A stretch of DNA of 64,000 nt, taken from contig NC_011694.1 in the NCBI RefSeq assembly GCF_000150955.2, positions 79,814 to 143,813 of the forward strand, read 5' to 3'. Positions 61,102 to 64,000 of this stretch are shown here, piece after piece (within the stretch, counting starts at the first letter, position 1; every line of letters starts with the position of its first letter). This DNA is from Phaeodactylum tricornutum CCAP 1055/1 (Eukaryota > Bacillariophyta > Bacillariophyceae > Surirellales > Neidiaceae). The position numbers and the translations under genes were made by a program. Under the pieces are notes generated by a model. The model saw only the letters and a list, made by a program, of their open reading frames with translations, did no database searches and had not been told where the DNA came from.

Positions 61102-62181
61102 TTATAAGGTTTTGGTTTTACATTTCGTTGCTATGACTACGGCTGTGTTATTGTCCGTACCCACTGACTTTTCGATACGTGAAACGTAACGCAGCAATTC
61201 ATAGAGACTGGAAAGACAGGTTCCCCACAGAGCCAAATATCCGGCTCGTGGACCGAGTCCACGATAAAAGCCACGGAGACCGGCGGATCGATACAGTGTG
61301 TGGGCCACCTTACCATACGAATGCTGTCGGTTGTGATCAACCTGAAGGCGCGTTTTGACGACGTCGATTGGTTGTGTCACCGTAGCGGCAACGAGACCAG
61401 CCGTGATCCCTGAACCAATTTGCGTGACGACTTTGGAGGTTGTTGGACTCATCCCATCGTCTTGTTTTGTAACCACTGGTAGTCCCTGTATCCAGTGCTG
61501 GCATCCACTGTAGGTGGACCACCAAACAATGCCTGCCGGCAAACCGTTCGCGATTGACAGTCCGAATCCGCGGTAGAGACCTCGCCAGCCTTCCGTTCGT
61601 CGAATCTCCGACACAATGTTCCGGACAGTTTGTGGTTCCGGATCGACCATTTGCCGCTGCGAAATGACGTCCATGGGAACCACCAGAATTTGCGCCGCCA
61701 CGGCCGCCACACCCCCGGCAAGACCCCCAGCTACCGAAGTTGCCACAATCCGATTTCGAGACGCCACGGCATCGACTTGATGGTCCTCGACGTCATCTTC
61801 CCTCCCCCCAACAGCACCACCCTTCCAGCGTTGTAGGCTATTATAGAGTGGATTCCGCAGCTCAGCGCGACTCCATTCCAACACCCCAATGTAAAGGAGT
61901 CGTGCCGGAATGGCGAGCGAAACAATTATTCCTACTCCTCGAAACAGTCCAAAAACCCCGTGCGGTGATTGCCGCACGACACTATGCCACGTTTGTGCCA
62001 ATGTTGGTGCGTGTTGCCAACGTTGCGTCCCGCTACTAGCACTCGCTCGGTTCCACACCTGTTGGCGACACTTTAACAACGTCATCGGATGCAACAGAAT
62101 CGTCAAGGTACTGTACCAAACCGTCCCGTAGCCAAAGAATATGACCTTGTCGATCTCGGACCATTCCAGCACAACAGACAT
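61102..62181 (-). CDS. Mitochondrial carrier, SLC25A44-like
   Basis: A 359-residue protein with three carrier repeats. The signatures are HPMTLLKCRQQV (near 32), VPMDVISQRQMV (near 170) and QPIDVVKTRLQVD (near 275). VVPMDVISQRQM and an aromatic loop AGIVWWSTYSGCQHW are typical, by memory, of the SLC25A44 branch, which carries branched-chain amino acids into mitochondria in animals. Plant and algal relatives are less studied. It lacks a cleavable presequence, as is usual. A Gly/Asp-rich insert after the first repeat (about 110-135) makes it a little longer than the 310-residue norm. This function pairs logically with PCCA in the window, but the genes are 12 kb apart. Confidence 0.82.
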   Translation of the reverse strand: MSVVLEWSEIDKVIFFGYGTVWYSTLTILLHPMTLLKCRQQVWNRASASSGTQRWQHAPTLAQTWHSVVRQSPHGVFGLFRGVGIIVSLAIPARLLYIGVLEWSRAELRNPLYNSLQRWKGGAVGGREDDVEDHQVDAVASRNRIVATSVAGGLAGGVAAVAAQILVVPMDVISQRQMVDPEPQTVRNIVSEIRRTEGWRGLYRGFGLSIANGLPAGIVWWSTYSGCQHWIQGLPVVTKQDDGMSPTTSKVVTQIGSGITAGLVAATVTQPIDVVKTRLQVDHNRQHSYGKVAHTLYRSAGLRGFYRGLGPRAGYLALWGTCLSSLYELLRYVSRIEKSVGTDNNTAVVIATKCKTKTL

Positions 62182-62587
62182 CTTACACTACTTGTCATAC
62201 CGAATTTAGTCAACGTAATACAAAAACTTCCGAAGCTGGACGGAGGAATGTATTCACAGTTACACCACAATGAAGCGTTCTGGTGTTACAGTTACAGTTA
62301 GTTGTTGTTGCCAATGGACTTACCTGTTAGACTTAGAGTTACGACTTTTTCGATGCGAGGAAAAAAGCTCGACGGTGACGCAGGCAGCATGATTCGTGCC
62401 CGATCCGGCAAACCCCACCCCTTAGGTTCGGGTACAGCAGTAGAGCATCGTATACGAATTCCAAATCAGGTTCTCTACTCTCTACTAGGCTAGTAGCAGC
62501 GACCCCGTATCCTAAAGAGAAGAGAAGGTCAAGAGTATCCGTAACTTTGACATTTACAGTTAGCAAATTAGAAGCTCCTTTAGAGTT
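62182..62587. other. Intergenic region, no gene seen
   Basis: About 400 bp between the start of the carrier gene and the end of the flavodoxin gene, both on the minus strand. Nothing beyond short frames. Confidence 0.6.
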
Positions 62588-63211
62588 TCAAAAGAATCCT
62601 TCGCTTTTGAGTTGGCCGATCCAAGCCTTGGCTCGCTCTTCGGAAAGTTCGTACTGATTGTCTTCATCGAACATGAGCCCTACGAACTTGCCGTCCACTT
62701 CAGCCTTGGACTCCGTGTGGTCATATCCTTCCGTGGAGGTCATGCCAAAGACTTTACAGCCCTTGGCGGAGAAGAGGTCGTACAATTCGCCAGCGGCGTC
62801 GCAAAAGTTGTCGCCGTACGATTGCTGGTCACCAACGCCAAATACGGCCACTTTTTTGCCTTCCACTTTGAGATTCGGCAGTGTTGTGTAGAGCCAGTCA
62901 TCCCACGAGGTTCCCGAGCGTTGCTCATCAGCACCAGTGTGCCAGGTAGGCGCTCCGACAATCAAGCAATCCAAACCTTCCACTTCTTCGTTCGTAGCAT
63001 CCCCAATATCGTCCATGGGCAAGTCACCACCAGCCTTGGAAATGTACTCGGCGACTTGCTCCGTGTTGCCGGTGGACGACGAGTAGTAAATCTTAACGCC
63101 GGCCTCCAATGCCGTGGTGGAAGCTGTATAGCGATGGGTATTGACAAAGGCAAACCCGTTGGTGATAGCTGCCGAAGCCAACAGTAGTGCGCTGACGAAC
63201 TGCGTATTCAT
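62588..63211 (-). CDS. Flavodoxin, plastid-targeted
   Basis: A 207-residue precursor. A signal peptide MNTQFVSALLLASAAITNGF ends in a GFAF motif, the Phe-type diatom plastid junction, followed by a short Thr/Ser-rich transit part. The mature protein starts near 38 (VKIYYSSSTGNTEQVAEYI), with the FMN phosphate loop SSTGNTE. The first flavin loop is GAPTWHTGADEQRSGTSWDD with Trp; the second is GVGDQQSYGDNFCDAAGELY with Tyr, and the insert after it makes it a long-chain flavodoxin. It carries electrons from photosystem I to ferredoxin-NADP reductase in place of ferredoxin. In diatoms some flavodoxins rise when iron is short, but others do not; the sequence does not tell which this is. Confidence 0.95.
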   Translation of the reverse strand: MNTQFVSALLLASAAITNGFAFVNTHRYTASTTALEAGVKIYYSSSTGNTEQVAEYISKAGGDLPMDDIGDATNEEVEGLDCLIVGAPTWHTGADEQRSGTSWDDWLYTTLPNLKVEGKKVAVFGVGDQQSYGDNFCDAAGELYDLFSAKGCKVFGMTSTEGYDHTESKAEVDGKFVGLMFDEDNQYELSEERAKAWIGQLKSEGFF

Positions 63212-64000
63212 TTCACGTTCTCGATTATCGTGTATATGAATGAATTGGCGGTGTTTGGAAGATATTGTGTGCTGGGTGAAAGAATTTCCGATGGAACGAG
63301 TATTACGGACTGCTACGGTACTTTAATATGCAAATTCGAGATGGAACCATCGCATCCCTCATGCTAGAACGGACACACGTTGGCACGTGTCAAGGAAACT
63401 CATGGGCGTGGCATTCTTCAGACACACCGACATTGAATGAGAGCGTAGGACCAATAGTGGGGTTGCTGTTTGTTCCCAAGTACCGGTCCCGCTCTCAGGA
63501 GGGAGGTAGCGCCTTATGTCAGCGCAATCCTTTGTATCCTGAGAAAAAGGGCCTAACACAAGCTTCTTCCGTACAAGGACAGTAGATATCCACTAGTCGC
63601 CTTTGGTTTGAGTAACTCTAAACAGACTACTGTAGAAGTCCTATCCGTCAGCTCGCCCCTAACGGTGAAAGCCAGCAGAACGGCGATTGCGATTGGTTGT
63701 AATGCACAGGAGGCGCACTCCGAGACCGTGCTCAACACACGCATTGCACACGCACGGCAATCCAACCCTGATTGGACGAAGGGTGGGGTTCACATCAAGG
63801 AATTCTTGATTGTGTTACAGTTCGTGTTGCTGGACGTCTGTCAAACTATCAGTCTTTCTGTCTGTCCGCCCACCTTACATCGAGCTATCCTGCGTCCATT
63901 ATCACTCCCCCTTAGCACGTCCAAATAATAGTGTTTCCAACGGCAGAAACTCCATGCTTACCTATGCATTGGTTGGTTCTTACTTATGGTTGCAACATAA
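63212..64000. other. Right-hand end of the window, no gene seen
   Basis: About 790 bp upstream of the flavodoxin gene, presumably with its promoter in the first few hundred bases. Frames at 63328-63585 and 63608-63928 have no features that I trust. Confidence 0.5.

Noticed and set aside
60611-61102. 163-codon minus-strand frame before the SLC25A44-like gene end
   Set aside because: Antisense to the more protein-like text at 60379-60759; hydrophobic runs here come from the complement of Lys-rich coding text.

Overview
The window looks like a nuclear chromosome segment of a pennate diatom close to Phaeodactylum tricornutum. The reasons are copia-type LTR elements of the diatom CoDi kind, few and short GT-AG introns, bipartite plastid presequences with a Phe at the signal-peptide junction (flavodoxin, FabB-type ketoacyl synthase), and dense genes on both strands. 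I identified the species by recognition, not by search.

Left third (1-23.6 kb) is accessory DNA. It opens inside a nearly whole CoDi-type copia element (1-5267), whose 5' LTR lies before the window. This element sits inside one copy of a host repeat. That repeat recurs as a rearranged copy (5268-6770), as scattered fragments around 13.1-14.8 kb, and as a head-to-tail array of a 3.64 kb unit, two full copies plus a partial third (15193-23586). The unit carries a broken piece of the gene for exportin-2 (CSE1/CAS), a 250 bp element with TAGAAAAC ends and TTGG flanks, a 30 bp perfect inverted repeat and a variable CCTG/CATG microsatellite. Between the copies lie an old, AT-rich, broken copia-like element (about 6771-13107) and a 1,260 bp element with 54 bp perfect terminal inverted repeats (13329-14588).

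Right two thirds (23.6-64 kb) are ordinary host genes, usually 0.2-1.4 kb apart. In order they are: a DUF1769-like protein; a PPR protein; a sulfotransferase with an internal 45 bp repeat; an SNase-like/Excalibur protein; a membrane-anchored unknown; a membrane-anchored phytochelatin-synthase-like protein whose last exon was found by splicing across an 85 bp intron; a small Ser-Met tailed protein; a MATE transporter; an LYR-motif protein; a mitoferrin-like carrier; propionyl-CoA carboxylase alpha; two paralogous sulfotransferases with nearly identical 3' halves; an RCC1-like protein; a three-exon plastid FabB-type ketoacyl-ACP synthase; an SSS-family symporter; an SLC25A44-like carrier; and plastid flavodoxin.

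There is no operon logic. Several products are mitochondrial (PPR, LYR, two carriers, PCCA) and several touch iron or other metals (mitoferrin-like, LYR, flavodoxin, phytochelatin synthase-like), but each gene seems to have its own promoter. The strongest leads are the luminal-looking phytochelatin-synthase-like protein, the CSE1-bearing tandem array, the TAGAAAAC element found flipped beside a conserved flank, and the gene conversion between the sulfotransferase pair. No tRNA, rRNA or CRISPR array was recognised.
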